From Streptomyces griseoluteus (GTDB taxonomy: Bacteria > Actinomycetota > Actinomycetes > Streptomycetales > Streptomycetaceae), in assembly GCA_000717735.1 (NCBI GenBank), contig JOBE01000045.1, positions 1 to 63,960 of the forward strand: 63,960 nucleotides of DNA, read 5' to 3'. This document shows, one piece after another, positions 44,395 through 53,675 of the stretch. The notes below the pieces were generated by a model. The model saw only the letters and a list, made by a program, of their open reading frames with translations, was not told the origin of the DNA and searched no databases. Position numbers and translations under genes: made by a program. Position 1 is the first letter of the stretch. The number at the start of each line of letters is the position of its first letter.

Positions 44395-45464
44395 GCCACG
44401 CCATTCAGGAACGTCCGGTCACCGTGGCCTCCCGCCCCGGCTCCCTCTCCCACGCCCGGCTCCCCCGCTGGACGCCGGCCGCCATCGCCGCCGGCTCGAT
44501 CGCCGCGGGCATCGGCATCGGCCTCGCCGCCGGCTGGCACAGCAAGATCCAGTGGGGCATGATCGCCGCGCTGCTCTTCGTCCTCATCACCTACGGTCTG
44601 ACGACCAAGGTCGAGGGCAGCCGCCAGGCCAAGGACCGCGTCGCCACCAGCCTCGTCTGGGTCTGCTTCGTCCTCGCCGTCGTCCCGCTGCTCTCCCTCG
44701 CCTGGGTCACCATCAGCAAGGGCATGAGCGTCCTCGACGGCTACTTCCTGACCCACTCGATGAACGGCGTCCTCGACGCCGAAGCCGGCGGCGGCGTCTA
44801 CCACGCCCTCCTCGGCACCATCGAGCAGGTCGGCATCGCGACCCTGATCGCGGCCCCGATCGGCCTCCTCACCGCCGTCTACCTCGTCGAGTACGGCGGC
44901 GGGAAGCTCGCCCAGGCCGTCACCTTCTTCGTCGACGTCATGACGGGCATCCCGTCGATCGTCGCCGGCCTCTTCGTCCTCGCCACCTGGAACCTGATGC
45001 TGGGCTTCGGGCCCTCCGGTTTCGCCGGCGCGATGGCCCTGTCCATCCTGATGATGCCGGTCGTGGTCCGCTCCACCGAGGAGATGCTCAAGCTCGTCCC
45101 GAACGAGCTCCGCGAGGCCTCCCTCGCCCTCGGCATCCCCAAGTGGCGCACCATCCTGAAGGTGGTCCTGCCCACCGCGATCGGCGGCATCACCACGGGC
45201 GTCATGCTCGCGGTCGCCCGCATCACCGGTGAGACGGCCCCGGTCCTGCTCCTCGTGTTCGGTACGAAGCTCATCAACCCGAACCCCTTCGAAGGCGCGC
45301 AGTCCTCCCTGCCGCTCTACGTGTACGAGCAGTTCGCCGTCGGCACCGACGCCGCGATGGCCCGTGCCTGGGGCGCCGCGCTCGTCCTGATCGCCTTCGT
45401 CATGATCCTCAACCTGGTGGCCCGCGGCATCGCCCGCTGGAAGGCCCCGAAGACCGCCCGCTGA
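44391..45464 (+). CDS. pstA: phosphate ABC transporter permease PstA
   Basis: The 357-residue protein is longer than E. coli PstA because of an N-terminal extension with two additional hydrophobic segments (about 28-65). The six-helix permease core follows, with the EAA loop [20 protein letters not shown]. It couples with PstC and PstB. The start overlaps pstC and the next gene begins 25 bp after its stop. Confidence 0.95.
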   Translation: MSHAIQERPVTVASRPGSLSHARLPRWTPAAIAAGSIAAGIGIGLAAGWHSKIQWGMIAALLFVLITYGLTTKVEGSRQAKDRVATSLVWVCFVLAVVPLLSLAWVTISKGMSVLDGYFLTHSMNGVLDAEAGGGVYHALLGTIEQVGIATLIAAPIGLLTAVYLVEYGGGKLAQAVTFFVDVMTGIPSIVAGLFVLATWNLMLGFGPSGFAGAMALSILMMPVVVRSTEEMLKLVPNELREASLALGIPKWRTILKVVLPTAIGGITTGVMLAVARITGETAPVLLLVFGTKLINPNPFEGAQSSLPLYVYEQFAVGTDAAMARAWGAALVLIAFVMILNLVARGIARWKAPKTAR

Positions 45465-45489
45465 CCAGCGGCAATTGGAAGTGATTCAC

Positions 45490-46266
45490 ATGGCCAAGCG
45501 CATCGACGTCAGCGGCCTCTCCGCGTACTACGGCGCCCACAAGGCGATCGACGACATCTCCATGACCGTCGAGCCCCGCTCCGTGACAGCCTTCATCGGC
45601 CCGTCCGGCTGCGGCAAGTCCACCTTCCTGCGCACCCTGAACCGCATGCACGAGGTGACCCCCGGCGGCCGCGTCGAGGGCAAGGTGATGCTGGACGACG
45701 AGAACCTGTACGGGACGAACGTCGACCCGGTCGCCGTGCGCCGCACGGTCGGCATGGTCTTCCAGCGCCCCAACCCCTTCCCCACCATGTCGATCTTCGA
45801 CAACGTGGCGGCGGGCCTGCGCCTCAACGGCAAGTACAAGAAGGCCGAGCTCAACGACATCGTCGAGCGGTCCCTCAAGGGCGCCAACCTCTGGAACGAG
45901 GTCAAGGACCGCCTCAACAAGCCCGGCTCCGGCCTCTCCGGCGGCCAGCAGCAGCGCCTGTGCATCGCCCGTGCCATCGCCGTCGAGCCCGACGTCCTGC
46001 TCATGGACGAGCCCTGCTCGGCCCTGGACCCGATCTCGACCCTGGCGATCGAGGACCTCATCGGCGAGCTGAAGGAGCGCTTCACGATCGTCATCGTGAC
46101 GCACAACATGCAGCAGGCCGCCCGCGTCTCGGACCGTACGGCCTTCTTCAACCTGGCGGCCGTCGGCCAGCCCGGCAAGCTGATCGAGCTGGACGACACC
46201 GAGCGCATCTTCTCCAACCCGAGCGTCCAGGCGACCGAGGACTACATCTCCGGCCGCTTCGGATAA
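45490..46266 (+). CDS. pstB: phosphate ABC transporter ATPase PstB
   Basis: This 258-residue ATPase has Walker [10 protein letters not shown], the signature [16 protein letters not shown], Walker [14 protein letters not shown] and the H-loop VTHNM. It is family-typical in length from ATG 45490; the in-frame ATG five codons upstream gives an atypical start. It powers phosphate import through PstCA. A 14-bp hairpin terminator follows. Unlike in E. coli, no phoU gene follows it. Confidence 0.97.
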   Translation: MAKRIDVSGLSAYYGAHKAIDDISMTVEPRSVTAFIGPSGCGKSTFLRTLNRMHEVTPGGRVEGKVMLDDENLYGTNVDPVAVRRTVGMVFQRPNPFPTMSIFDNVAAGLRLNGKYKKAELNDIVERSLKGANLWNEVKDRLNKPGSGLSGGQQQRLCIARAIAVEPDVLLMDEPCSALDPISTLAIEDLIGELKERFTIVIVTHNMQQAARVSDRTAFFNLAAVGQPGKLIELDDTERIFSNPSVQATEDYISGRFG

Positions 46267-46321
46267 ACGCTCCCCCAGGACCGTCATTCGGTGCTGCATG
46301 GCGGTGCCACCGCAATGACGA

Positions 46322-46352
46322 AGGGCCCGGCTCCCCACAGGGGAGCCGGGCC
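46322..46352. terminator. 14-bp hairpin terminator between pst and pit operons
   Basis: GGGCCCGGCTCCCC and its exact complement surround an ACA loop. It lies between the converging pstB (+) and pit (-) genes and can end both transcripts. Confidence 0.88.
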
Positions 46353-46412
46353 CGACCACTTTCAGCCAGACATCAGCCTGCCAGCCGAAGAAACACCCGG
46401 CGGCACCGTCCG

Positions 46413-47411
46413 TCAGCCGAAGAACAGCTGCACCACGTAGAAGCTCGTCGCAGCGACCAGGGCCGCCGCCGGCATCGTGATGAACCAGCCGAGAATGATG
46501 TTCTTGGCGACACCCCACCGCACCGCGTTGACCCGCTTCGTCGCACCCACGCCCATGATCGCGGAGGTGATGACATGGGTCGTCGAGATCGGCGCGTGGA
46601 AGAGGAACGCGGAGCCGAACATGATCGACGCGCCCGTGGTCTCCGCCGCGAAGCCCTGCGGCGGGTCCAGCTCGATGATCTTCCGGCCGAGCGTCCGCAT
46701 GATGCGCCAGCCGCCCGCGTACGTACCGAGCGAGAGCATCACGGCACAGGCGATCTTCACCCACACCGGGATGTCGTCGCCGGCCTGCTGGACATCGGCG
46801 ATGACCAGGGCCATCACCACGATGCCCATGGTCTTCTGCGCGTCCTGCAGACCGTGACCGAGCGCCATGCCGGCCGCCGACACCGTCTGCGCGATACGGA
46901 AGCCGCGCTTGGCCTTGTGCGGGTTGGCCTTGCGGAACATCCACATGATCGCGCACATGACCAGGTAACCGGCGACCAGACCGACCACCGGCGAGATGAA
47001 CATCGGGATGACGACCTTGTCGAGGACGCCGCCCCAGAGCACCTCGGTGCCGCCGGCGAGCGCCGCACCCACCATGCCGCCGAACAGCGCGTGCGAGGAG
47101 GAGGACGGCAGGCCGAAGTACCAGGTGATCAGGTTCCAGATGATCGCACCGACGAGCGCGGCGAAGAGGATGCCCATCCCCTTGTCGCCGGTCGGGGTCT
47201 CGATGAGCCCCTCACTGACCGTCTTGGCGACCCCGCTGCCCATGAAGGCACCGGCGAGGTTCATGACGGCCGCCATCGCGAGCGCCGCCCGGGGCGTCAG
47301 CGCCCGGGTCGACACCGAGGTCGCGATGGCGTTGGCGGAGTCGTGGAAGCCGTTCGTATACGTGAAGCCGAGCGCGACACCGATGGTCACGATCAGAGCG
47401 AAGGTGTCCAC
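46413..47411 (-). CDS. pitH1: low-affinity inorganic phosphate transporter (PiT family)
   Basis: This 332-residue protein has about ten membrane helices and the two PiT signature repeats: NGFHDSANAIATSVSTRAL near the N-terminus and GHGLQDAQKTMG in the second half. It imports metal-phosphate with protons. The order pit-DUF47 beside pst matches S. coelicolor PitH1 (SCO4138). Its start lies 5 bp beyond the DUF47 stop, so the two are cotranscribed. It is the low-affinity counterpart to the facing pst operon. Confidence 0.94.
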   Translation of the reverse strand: MDTFALIVTIGVALGFTYTNGFHDSANAIATSVSTRALTPRAALAMAAVMNLAGAFMGSGVAKTVSEGLIETPTGDKGMGILFAALVGAIIWNLITWYFGLPSSSSHALFGGMVGAALAGGTEVLWGGVLDKVVIPMFISPVVGLVAGYLVMCAIMWMFRKANPHKAKRGFRIAQTVSAAGMALGHGLQDAQKTMGIVVMALVIADVQQAGDDIPVWVKIACAVMLSLGTYAGGWRIMRTLGRKIIELDPPQGFAAETTGASIMFGSAFLFHAPISTTHVITSAIMGVGATKRVNAVRWGVAKNIILGWFITMPAAALVAATSFYVVQLFFG

Positions 47412-47416
47412 GAAGC

Positions 47417-48037
47417 TCAGGACTCCTTGACCGCGATGGTCTCCACCGTGTTGGCCACGTGCTCGAAGGCGTCGGCCGCCTCTTCCAGCACATCGACGAC
47501 CTGCTTGAGCTTCAGCACCTCGATGGCGTCGTACTTGCCGTTGAAGAGCTGGGCGAGCAGCTTGCGGTGGATCTGGTCCGCCTGGTTCTCCAGCCGGTTG
47601 ACCTCGATCCAGTACTCGGTGAGGTCCTTCATCGTCCGCAGGTTCGGCATGGCCTCGGCCGTCAGCTCGGCCGCCCGCGCCAGGACCTCGATCTGCTGCT
47701 CGACACCCTTGGGGAGCTCTTCGATGTTGTAGAGGACGACGAGGTCGACGGCCTCTTCCATGAAGTCCATGATGTCGTCGAGGGACGACGCGAGGTTGTA
47801 GATGTCCTCGCGGTCGAAGGGGGTGATGAAGGAGGAGTTCAGCTGGTGGAAGATCGCGTGGGTCGCGTCGTCGCCGGCGTGCTCCGCTGCCCGCATCCGC
47901 TCCGCGATCTCGGCCCGGGCGGAAGGCTCCGCTCCGAGCAGTTCCATCAGGAGCTTGGAGCCCGTGACGATGTTGTCCGCGGAGGCGGCGAACATGTCGT
48001 AGAAGCTCGTCTCCCTGGGGGTCAGACGAAATCGCAC
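47417..48037 (-). CDS. DUF47/PhoU-like Pit accessory protein
   Basis: The 206-residue all-helical protein is of the DUF47 (TIGR00153) family, distant PhoU relatives that regulate PiT transporters. Acidic metal-binding clusters are visible (EDIYNLASSLDDIMDFMEEA, then EVNRLENQADQIHR). It is the first gene of the pit operon. On the minus strand upstream only one GTTCAC half-unit (48137-48142) is seen, not a full PHO box. Confidence 0.93.
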   Translation of the reverse strand: MRFRLTPRETSFYDMFAASADNIVTGSKLLMELLGAEPSARAEIAERMRAAEHAGDDATHAIFHQLNSSFITPFDREDIYNLASSLDDIMDFMEEAVDLVVLYNIEELPKGVEQQIEVLARAAELTAEAMPNLRTMKDLTEYWIEVNRLENQADQIHRKLLAQLFNGKYDAIEVLKLKQVVDVLEEAADAFEHVANTVETIAVKES

Positions 48038-48181
48038 GTGGGGTCCTCGGGGTGCTGGGTTTCGGTCAGGCTGATGCTAGGCGCATCATCCGGCCACGGC
48101 TAACCGGCGTCCTCTCAGTGTCGCCCATCAGGCACAGTGAACAGCACGGACCCCCGCCCGGATCGGCGGGGATCGGTACCA

Positions 48182-48200
48182 TATACCCACGAGGGGTATA
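48182..48200. promoter_or_regulatory. CsoR operator
   Basis: TATACCC and GGGTATA flank a 5-bp centre. This G/C-tract inverted repeat with TATA ends is the known CsoR site type. It lies 31 bp before csoR, so the gene is expected to be autoregulated by copper. Confidence 0.88.
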
Positions 48201-48230
48201 CACCCCCTTAATGGACAACGGGAGGACGCG

Positions 48231-48581
48231 ATGACGACCACCGAGGCGGACCAGGTTCCCGAGGCCGTCGGGGCCGTCGTGCCGGCCGACCACGACCACG
48301 GCGTGCACGGCTACCACAAGCAGAAGGACGAGCACCTCAAGCGGCTCCGCCGGATCGAGGGCCAGATCCGCGGTCTGCAGCGGATGGTCGACGAGGACGT
48401 CTACTGCATCGACATACTCACCCAGGTCTCCGCCTCGACGAAGGCACTCCAGTCCTTCGCGCTGCAGCTCCTCGAGGAGCACCTGCGCCACTGCGTCGCG
48501 GACGCGGCGGCGACCGGCGAGGGCATCGACGCGAAGGTCGAGGAGGCCACGAAGGCCATCGCCCGCATGCTGCGCACCTGA
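48231..48581 (+). CDS. csoR: CsoR, copper-sensing repressor
   Basis: The 116-residue four-helix repressor carries the DUF156 core (HLKRLRRIEGQIRGLQRMVD) and the copper ligands Cys-His-Cys in EDVYCIDIL and LEEHLRHCVAD. When Cu(I) binds, it leaves DNA and releases copper-efflux genes. The residues agree with Streptomyces CsoR (SCO4136). Its His-rich N-terminal tail (ADHDHGVHGYH) may also bind metal. No copper ATPase or chaperone gene is next to it, so its main targets lie elsewhere. Confidence 0.95.
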   Translation: MTTTEADQVPEAVGAVVPADHDHGVHGYHKQKDEHLKRLRRIEGQIRGLQRMVDEDVYCIDILTQVSASTKALQSFALQLLEEHLRHCVADAAATGEGIDAKVEEATKAIARMLRT

Positions 48582-48659
48582 GTCCGGACCTCACCCGGGG
48601 CGGGACGCCCATCCGAGGCGTTCCCGCCCGTACGAGGCTCCGCCCGACCGCCGGCACCG

Positions 48660-48833
48660 TCAGCGGTCCTTCGCCGCCACCCGCAGCACCTCGTCGATCC
48701 GGTCGGCGCTGAGCCGCTCCCCGTCCGCGGCCGAGGCCGCGATGATCAGTTCGCCGCAGAGTTCGATCTCGGCGAGGGCCACGCAGTCAGGATCTGCGGG
48801 CACGGTTGCTGTACCGGGCGGGGCCACGCGCAT
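48660..48833 (-). CDS. 57-aa conserved hypothetical protein
   Basis: ATG 48833 with GGAAGAGG upstream opens 57 codons: MRVAPPGTATVPADP, then ALAEIELCGELIIAASA and RIDEVLRVAAKDR. The protein is mostly one amphipathic helical region with no membrane segment. The pattern recurs in Streptomyces next to this lipoprotein gene as far as I recall. The role is unknown. Confidence 0.6.
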   Translation of the reverse strand: MRVAPPGTATVPADPDCVALAEIELCGELIIAASAADGERLSADRIDEVLRVAAKDR

Positions 48834-48961
48834 CCACCTCTTCCTGCCGGCGGGGGTCTCCCAGCGGTCTGCCAGCGGTCTCCCAGCGTAGGGACGGCGC
48901 CACGCACCGCGCATGACACGTCCGGACCATTTGCCGATGGCCCCGCCCGCACCGGCCCGGC

Positions 48962-49804
48962 TCAGGCCTCGATCTTCCCGGCGTAGATGTCCCGGCGGTC
49001 CGGGAGCGTGACCTCGACGGGCACCCCGAAGCCGTACAGCAGGGTCGTCGACGCGACCGCGACCGTACGGCCCTGGTTGCTGAAGCTGAACTGGTGGCGC
49101 ACCTTCCGCAGCCGCCCCTCGCCGTCGAGGTACGCGTCGAAGGGCACCGTGTCCTTGGCGAACCCTTTCGCCGCAGCGGCGAGCGCCCCCCGCAGCTGCG
49201 GGGAGGCGGCCCGGGCGGCCAGGGCGATGTCGGTGATCCCCCGGTAGTGGCTGACTTTCACCCCTGCCAGCTCGACCTCGCCGAGGTACGTGACCTTCCG
49301 GGCGCCCCGGAGCAGCTCCGCCGCGGCGGCCGGATCGGTGGCGCCGCCCGTGACGAGGTTGCCGTCGTCGAGGGTGGTGGTGTCGACGCGGACCCACTTG
49401 TCGGCGGGCACCCCGGCCCCCCGGTTCTTCATGTAGAGGGCGCCGGGTGTGAGGAGCTCGGTGATGGGCCGGTGCGCGCTGGACCCGGCCGGGTCCTTCG
49501 GCAGCACCACCTGGAGCCGGCCGGTGCGGCGCCGGAAGTCGTAGCCGCCCTCGCCCCGGATGGTGACCCGGGTGCCGCCCGCGGCCATCTCCATGGAGGT
49601 GCTCGCCTTGGCGGTGCCGGCCTTCGTCAGGGCGTCGGCTGCGTTCCGTACGGCGAGCGTGGGGTCGGCCGTGGGCTTCGGCTCCTCGGGGGCGGCACAT
49701 CCCGTGACCGCCGCGGTCCCGACGAGGGAGCCGACCAGGACGGCGGTGACGGCGAACGCCCCGCTCCCGCGACCGTGCGGACGCCCGCACCGCTGCACCA
49801 CCAT
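48962..49804 (-). CDS. LppX/LprAFG-type lipoprotein
   Basis: The 280-residue protein has a signal peptide ending in the lipobox AVTGC (Cys36), so it is a membrane-anchored lipoprotein. The exported part has the half-barrel pattern of the LppX_LprAFG family (KASTSMEMAAGGTRVTIRGE, then RGARKVTYLGEVELAGVKVS), which carries triacylated lipids across the envelope in mycobacteria. Lipid cargo here is inferred. It is followed by the 57-aa gene on the same strand, separated by 128 bp. Confidence 0.85.
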   Translation of the reverse strand: MVVQRCGRPHGRGSGAFAVTAVLVGSLVGTAAVTGCAAPEEPKPTADPTLAVRNAADALTKAGTAKASTSMEMAAGGTRVTIRGEGGYDFRRRTGRLQVVLPKDPAGSSAHRPITELLTPGALYMKNRGAGVPADKWVRVDTTTLDDGNLVTGGATDPAAAAELLRGARKVTYLGEVELAGVKVSHYRGITDIALAARAASPQLRGALAAAAKGFAKDTVPFDAYLDGEGRLRKVRHQFSFSNQGRTVAVASTTLLYGFGVPVEVTLPDRRDIYAGKIEA

Positions 49805-49935
49805 CGCCTGCCAACCCCCAACGCCTCACCGCTGTCTGCCCGGGACCCGCCCTTCCCCGGGACCCGAGGGCCCGGGGACACCCGATCCGCATAACGACGG
49901 CCGGGGCGTGCCGTCACGCGCAGTACGGTGGTGGG

Positions 49936-50100
49936 GTGCACGCGCAGTCCTCTTCTCACGCCACCACGATGACGGAGCGCGGCTCGTTCGCGCTGGCACG
50001 ATGCAGCTGCGGCTGGTCGGGCCCGGCCCGCAGGTCCCGCGACCGCGCCCGTACGGACGCGGCGGACCACCTGCGCTCGGCGGGCGTCTCCACCCCCTGA
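49936..50100 (+). CDS. 54-aa small protein with a Cys-x-Cys segment
   Basis: GTG 49936 opens 54 codons, with an alternative ATG at 49969 (MTERGSFALARCSCGWSGPA). The CSCGW segment followed by RRSRDRARTDAADHL looks like half of a zinc ribbon joined to a basic helix, possibly DNA- or RNA-binding as a dimer. It is divergent from the lipoprotein gene. It is too small for confident family assignment. Confidence 0.6.
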   Translation: MHAQSSSHATTMTERGSFALARCSCGWSGPARRSRDRARTDAADHLRSAGVSTP

Positions 50101-50131
50101 GGCCTGTCCTCCGGACCGGTCCCTGACGGGG

Positions 50132-50854
50132 TCAGGCCGCGAGGTCGTTGCGGCCTGAGCCGGTGGCCGGGCCGCCGATACGGGGCTCGGGGATGTCGAC
50201 CGCCTCGGGGCGCCGCCGCTCCGAGGCCCGGCGGGAGCGGACGAGCCGGACACCGAGTCCCGAGCGGGCGACGGCGGAGACCAGCGGGGTGAGCAGCGCG
50301 AGGGCCGGCGGGGCGAGGAGCAGGGCGATCGCGGTGCCGAGGGCGAAGCCGCCGATCACGTCGGTCGGGTAGTGGACGCCCATGTAGACGCGGGCGAAGC
50401 CCTCGGCGAGGGCGAGGCCGATGGCGGCGAGCCCGAAGCCGCGGTGGGCGACGAAGACTCCGACGCCGAGGGCCATCGCCAGGGTGGCGTGGTCGCTGAC
50501 GAAGGAGAAGTCGGTCTTCCCCGCGATGAGGACTTCGAGGCCCTGGTGGTCCTTGAACGGCCTGGGTCTCTCGACGAAGCCGCGGATGGGGATGTTCACC
50601 AGGAGGGCGACACCGGCGGCCAGCGGGGCCCAGACGAGGCCGGCGACGGCCGAGACGGAGTCGGCGAGGGTGCCGCGGCGGCGGACGCTCCACCAGCACC
50701 ACAGCACGACGAGAGCCATCGCGAGCATGATCCCGTACTCGCCGACGAACTCCATGACGCGGTCGAACCACGGCGGGGCTGCCTTGGCCAGCCCGTTGAT
50801 GTCGTAGAGCAGGCTGACATCGGGGTTCGAGCCGTCCGATGCGAGTCCAGGCAT
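50132..50854 (-). CDS. PAP2-family membrane phosphatase
   Basis: The 240-residue protein has about six membrane helices. The three PAP2 motifs are present: VERPRPF (C-terminal end of KxxxxxxRP), SFVSDHATLAMA (SGH-type, here SDH, retaining the His) and ARVYMGVHYPTDVIGG (SRxxxxxHxxxD-type with Ala for Ser). Family members remove phosphate from phosphatidic acid or isoprenyl pyrophosphates such as undecaprenyl-PP. The C-terminal 50 residues are a basic and Pro-rich cytoplasmic tail. Confidence 0.9.
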   Translation of the reverse strand: MPGLASDGSNPDVSLLYDINGLAKAAPPWFDRVMEFVGEYGIMLAMALVVLWCWWSVRRRGTLADSVSAVAGLVWAPLAAGVALLVNIPIRGFVERPRPFKDHQGLEVLIAGKTDFSFVSDHATLAMALGVGVFVAHRGFGLAAIGLALAEGFARVYMGVHYPTDVIGGFALGTAIALLLAPPALALLTPLVSAVARSGLGVRLVRSRRASERRRPEAVDIPEPRIGGPATGSGRNDLAA

Positions 50855-51085
50855 CTGCTGCGGCCCCTTGCTCTCGTGTCTGGTCTTCCAACCCCCGTGG
50901 TCAGAGTGGTCGGATCAGGGAACGAACCGCCTGAGGCGCACGTTCCGCTCTCTCCGGTGGATCATGATGACGTTATCGAAGAGTGACGGTTCGGCGCAGC
51001 TCAGGGCCTGTGCATGACGGAGAGTTCCGGCCATGTCCGATACGACCGGAGGGACCGTGAGAACCCGACGGACCGTCTGCCGCGC

Positions 51086-52114
51086 TCAGGTCTGCGGGAG
51101 ATGGGTCGGCAGCGCCGCCGCGCCCGCCTCGGTGACCCGGGTCGCACCGAAGTAGTCCGGGGAGTCGATCCGGCTGAAGCGGATCACCGCCCCGGTGCGC
51201 GGCGCGTCGATCATGTACCCGCCGCCGACGTAGATGCCGACGTGCCGGATCGCCCGCGAGTTGGTCAGGTCGTCCGAGAAGAACACGAGGTCGCCCGGGA
51301 GCAGCTCGTCCCTGCTCGGGTGCGGCCCGGCGTTGTACTGGTCGTTGGCGACGCGCGGCAGCTCGATGCCGACGCTCAGGTACGCGGCCTGGGTGAGCCC
51401 GGAGCAGTCGAACCGGCCGTTCTGCGCGGCCGTTCCCGTACCGCCCCACAGATACGGGGTGCCGAGCTTCTGCTGCGCGTAGTGGATCGCGCCGGCCGCC
51501 TGCCGGGACGGATCGACGCGGCCCACGGGCCGGGCGAAGCTCTTCTCGAGGGACCGGATGATGCGCACGTAGTTCTGGGTCTCGCTGATGGGCGGCACGC
51601 CGCCGTGCTTGATCACCCGGTACGCGCCCGCGTTGTACGCCGACAGCATGTTGTTCGTCAGGTCGCCGGGCACGTTCTTCACGTAGCCGGCGAGCTCGCA
51701 GTCGTACGAGGCGGCGGACGGGATCGCGTCCTTGGGATCCCAGATGTCCCGGTCGCCGTCCCCGTCGCCGTCCACTCCGTGACCGGCCCAGGTGCCGGGG
51801 ATGAACTGGGCGATGCCGCGGGCGTCGGCGTGGGAGACGGCCCGCGGGTTCCATCCGCTCTCCTGGTAGAGCTGGGCGGCGAGCAGCGCGGGGTTGATGG
51901 CGGGGCAGAGGTTCCCCCACTTCTGCACCAACCCCTGGTAGAGGGCGGGAACAGAACCCTTGGCCAAGGCCACGGTGCCGTTCTTGGAGCCGCCCGCACC
52001 GCCTGCGAGACCGGCCGCCGCCGAGTACGTACCGATGACGAGCAGCGCGACGAAGCCGAGGGAGACCCCGAAGGCCCCGCCGGCCACCAGCCATGCCTTG
52101 CCGGCCCTACGCAC
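51086..52114 (-). CDS. VirB1-like lytic transglycosylase fused to NlpC/P60 peptidase
   Basis: The protein (342 residues from GTG 52114; TTG 52120 is an alternative) has one membrane helix at about 8-33. An SLT domain follows, with the catalytic Glu in LYQESGWNPRAVS and the fold motifs GIAQFIPGTW and MLSAYNAGAYRV. The C40 domain has Cys in RFDCSGLTQ and His in IRHVGIYVG. Such two-domain cell-wall hydrolases open peptidoglycan for conjugation machines of Gram-positive bacteria. It is divergent from the secretion-like operon and shares its promoter region, supporting that role. Confidence 0.9.
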   Translation of the reverse strand: MRRAGKAWLVAGGAFGVSLGFVALLVIGTYSAAAGLAGGAGGSKNGTVALAKGSVPALYQGLVQKWGNLCPAINPALLAAQLYQESGWNPRAVSHADARGIAQFIPGTWAGHGVDGDGDGDRDIWDPKDAIPSAASYDCELAGYVKNVPGDLTNNMLSAYNAGAYRVIKHGGVPPISETQNYVRIIRSLEKSFARPVGRVDPSRQAAGAIHYAQQKLGTPYLWGGTGTAAQNGRFDCSGLTQAAYLSVGIELPRVANDQYNAGPHPSRDELLPGDLVFFSDDLTNSRAIRHVGIYVGGGYMIDAPRTGAVIRFSRIDSPDYFGATRVTEAGAAALPTHLPQT

Positions 52115-52430
52115 CGTCAACCACCCCTCGGCTCATGGCAGTACGCCCCGGGCCCAGTCTAGGCGGACGGCGACGCCGCCCCAAGAGTGCAACAACGACA
52201 ATCATTGCCCGGAGTCACTCTCCGTGATACACAGAGTGACCATACGCTTCTTCGCATAGAAACCGGCCACACCACCGCAGGTCAAGACGGTCACATCGGT
52301 CAAGTGTGCGGGGATCGGGTAAAGAGTGCCGCCAAGCCGTCACACGCGGGCGGTTTCATCAGCGAAGATAGGACGATGACCCATGCCATCCGGCAGGGGC
52401 GACAACTACCCCATACGGGCGGTGAGTTAC
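52115..52430. other. divergent promoter region of the secretion-like cluster
   Basis: This 316-bp gap has no convincing gene. It contains an 8-bp perfect inverted repeat, GTCACTCT at 52214-52221 and AGAGTGAC at 52233-52240, and GGTCAAG repeats near 52270-52300. It must carry both divergent promoters. The inverted repeat is a candidate operator coordinating the hydrolase with the operon. Confidence 0.5.
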
Positions 52431-52739
52431 ATGTACCTGGCGGCTGAAAAAGGCGACATCACCACCATCATCGGTGGAATCGCCCCGAACTGGGGCCCTT
52501 TCGGGAGCCTGGGCGCCGAAGCCAAGATCATGATCGAGGTCGTGATGGCCGTGGCCATCCTGCTCTGCCTCGGCATCGCCATCTGGGGAGCGGCCAAACA
52601 GCGCATCGGCGCGACCGCCCTCCGCGACACGTTCAGCGCCGAACAGGGCAAGGGCCTGATCGTGGCCGGTCTGACCGGCGTCTTCATCATCGGCTCCCTG
52701 GGGACGCTCTTCACCATCGTGTACGGGATGGCCGTCTGA
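52431..52739 (+). CDS. small two-TM protein, VirB2/TrbC-like candidate
   Basis: The 102-residue protein (from ATG 52431; ATG 52383 would add 16 residues) has a short polar start and two hydrophobic helices at about 34-56 and 74-101, with a basic loop AKQRIGATALRDT between them. Two-helix topology, size and position as first gene of the cluster match type IV secretion pilin-like VirB2/TrbC proteins. Sequence alone does not prove this. No cleavable signal is apparent. Confidence 0.6.
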   Translation: MYLAAEKGDITTIIGGIAPNWGPFGSLGAEAKIMIEVVMAVAILLCLGIAIWGAAKQRIGATALRDTFSAEQGKGLIVAGLTGVFIIGSLGTLFTIVYGMAV

Positions 52740-52835
52740 TTCCCCGTCGGAACCGGCCCTCCTGAGATTGCGTTCCCTGATGTCCAGTCATGTTGCACTG
52801 CCCGTACCGCGAACCAGTGAGGGGGCGTACCCGGC

Positions 52836-53675
52836 ATGAGTCCCGGTGACGAGCACGACAGCTTCGGCGGCGTGGGCGGCTCGGGCCAGACCCGGACCCG
52901 CCTGCCCGAGGGCAACAGCGGCGACGTCTACGGCGGCGCCCGCCGCCCCGTCCGCAGCCCCCGCTCCCTCATCACGGTCGTCGGCGTGGTGGTCCTCCTC
53001 ATCGCGGCCATCGCCTTCGCCAACCGCGGCGGCGCCGACCCGGCGGACGCGGCGGACACCACCTCCGGCACCCCGGGCAAGACGGCCCCCACGGCGGCGA
53101 CGGGCGTCCGCCCGGTCACGGGCAAGAACGGCGCGATCCCCACGGGCTACGCCCACGACGAACAGGGCGCCCAGAGCGCGGCGACGAACTACGCGGTGGC
53201 ACTCGGCTCGACCGAAATGTTCACCCCCGCCGGACGCGGCGAGATCGTCACCACGGTCTACGCGCCCGACGCCGCGCAGGCCCACAGGGACGAGCTCGAC
53301 AAGGCCTACAGCGACAAGCAGTTCCTGAGCGGCATCGGCCTCCAGGAAGACGGCACGGCACCGCAGGGCACGACGTTCATCTCCCGGGTCGTTCCGGCGG
53401 GGTCCAAGGTGGAGAGCTACACCGACGACCGGGCGACGGTATCGGTCTGGTACTCGTCCCTGTTCGGCATCACGGGCGAGACATCGAAGAACCCCGTCTC
53501 CGAGGCCTGGTACACCGAGACGTACGAGCTGCGGTGGGTCGCCGGCGACTGGAAGGTCGTCACCTCCACCCAGAAGGACGGCCCCGTGCCCGTCGCCCGT
53601 GACCAGAGGGCGTCCAGCGCCCAGGACATGGAGGACGCGGTCGGTCAGTTCGGAGGCTTCACTTATGCCCGGTAA
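52836..53675 (+). CDS. single-TM protein, VirB8/TcpC-like
   Basis: The 279-residue protein has a polar cytoplasmic start, one membrane helix at about 43-62, a Thr/Ala/Pro linker, and an exported domain of about 170 residues. That domain is likely NTF2-like (YAVALGSTEMFTPAGRGEIV, then AWYTETYELRWVAGDWKVVT). This is the architecture of VirB8 and the conjugative protein TcpC, which scaffold the channel on the outer face. It overlaps the next gene by 11 bp. Confidence 0.7.
   Translation: MSPGDEHDSFGGVGGSGQTRTRLPEGNSGDVYGGARRPVRSPRSLITVVGVVVLLIAAIAFANRGGADPADAADTTSGTPGKTAPTAATGVRPVTGKNGAIPTGYAHDEQGAQSAATNYAVALGSTEMFTPAGRGEIVTTVYAPDAAQAHRDELDKAYSDKQFLSGIGLQEDGTAPQGTTFISRVVPAGSKVESYTDDRATVSVWYSSLFGITGETSKNPVSEAWYTETYELRWVAGDWKVVTSTQKDGPVPVARDQRASSAQDMEDAVGQFGGFTYAR

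Noticed and set aside
48130..48145. PHO box for the pit operon
   Set aside because: Only one GTTCAC unit is present on the minus strand; no second unit follows on the 11-bp phase.
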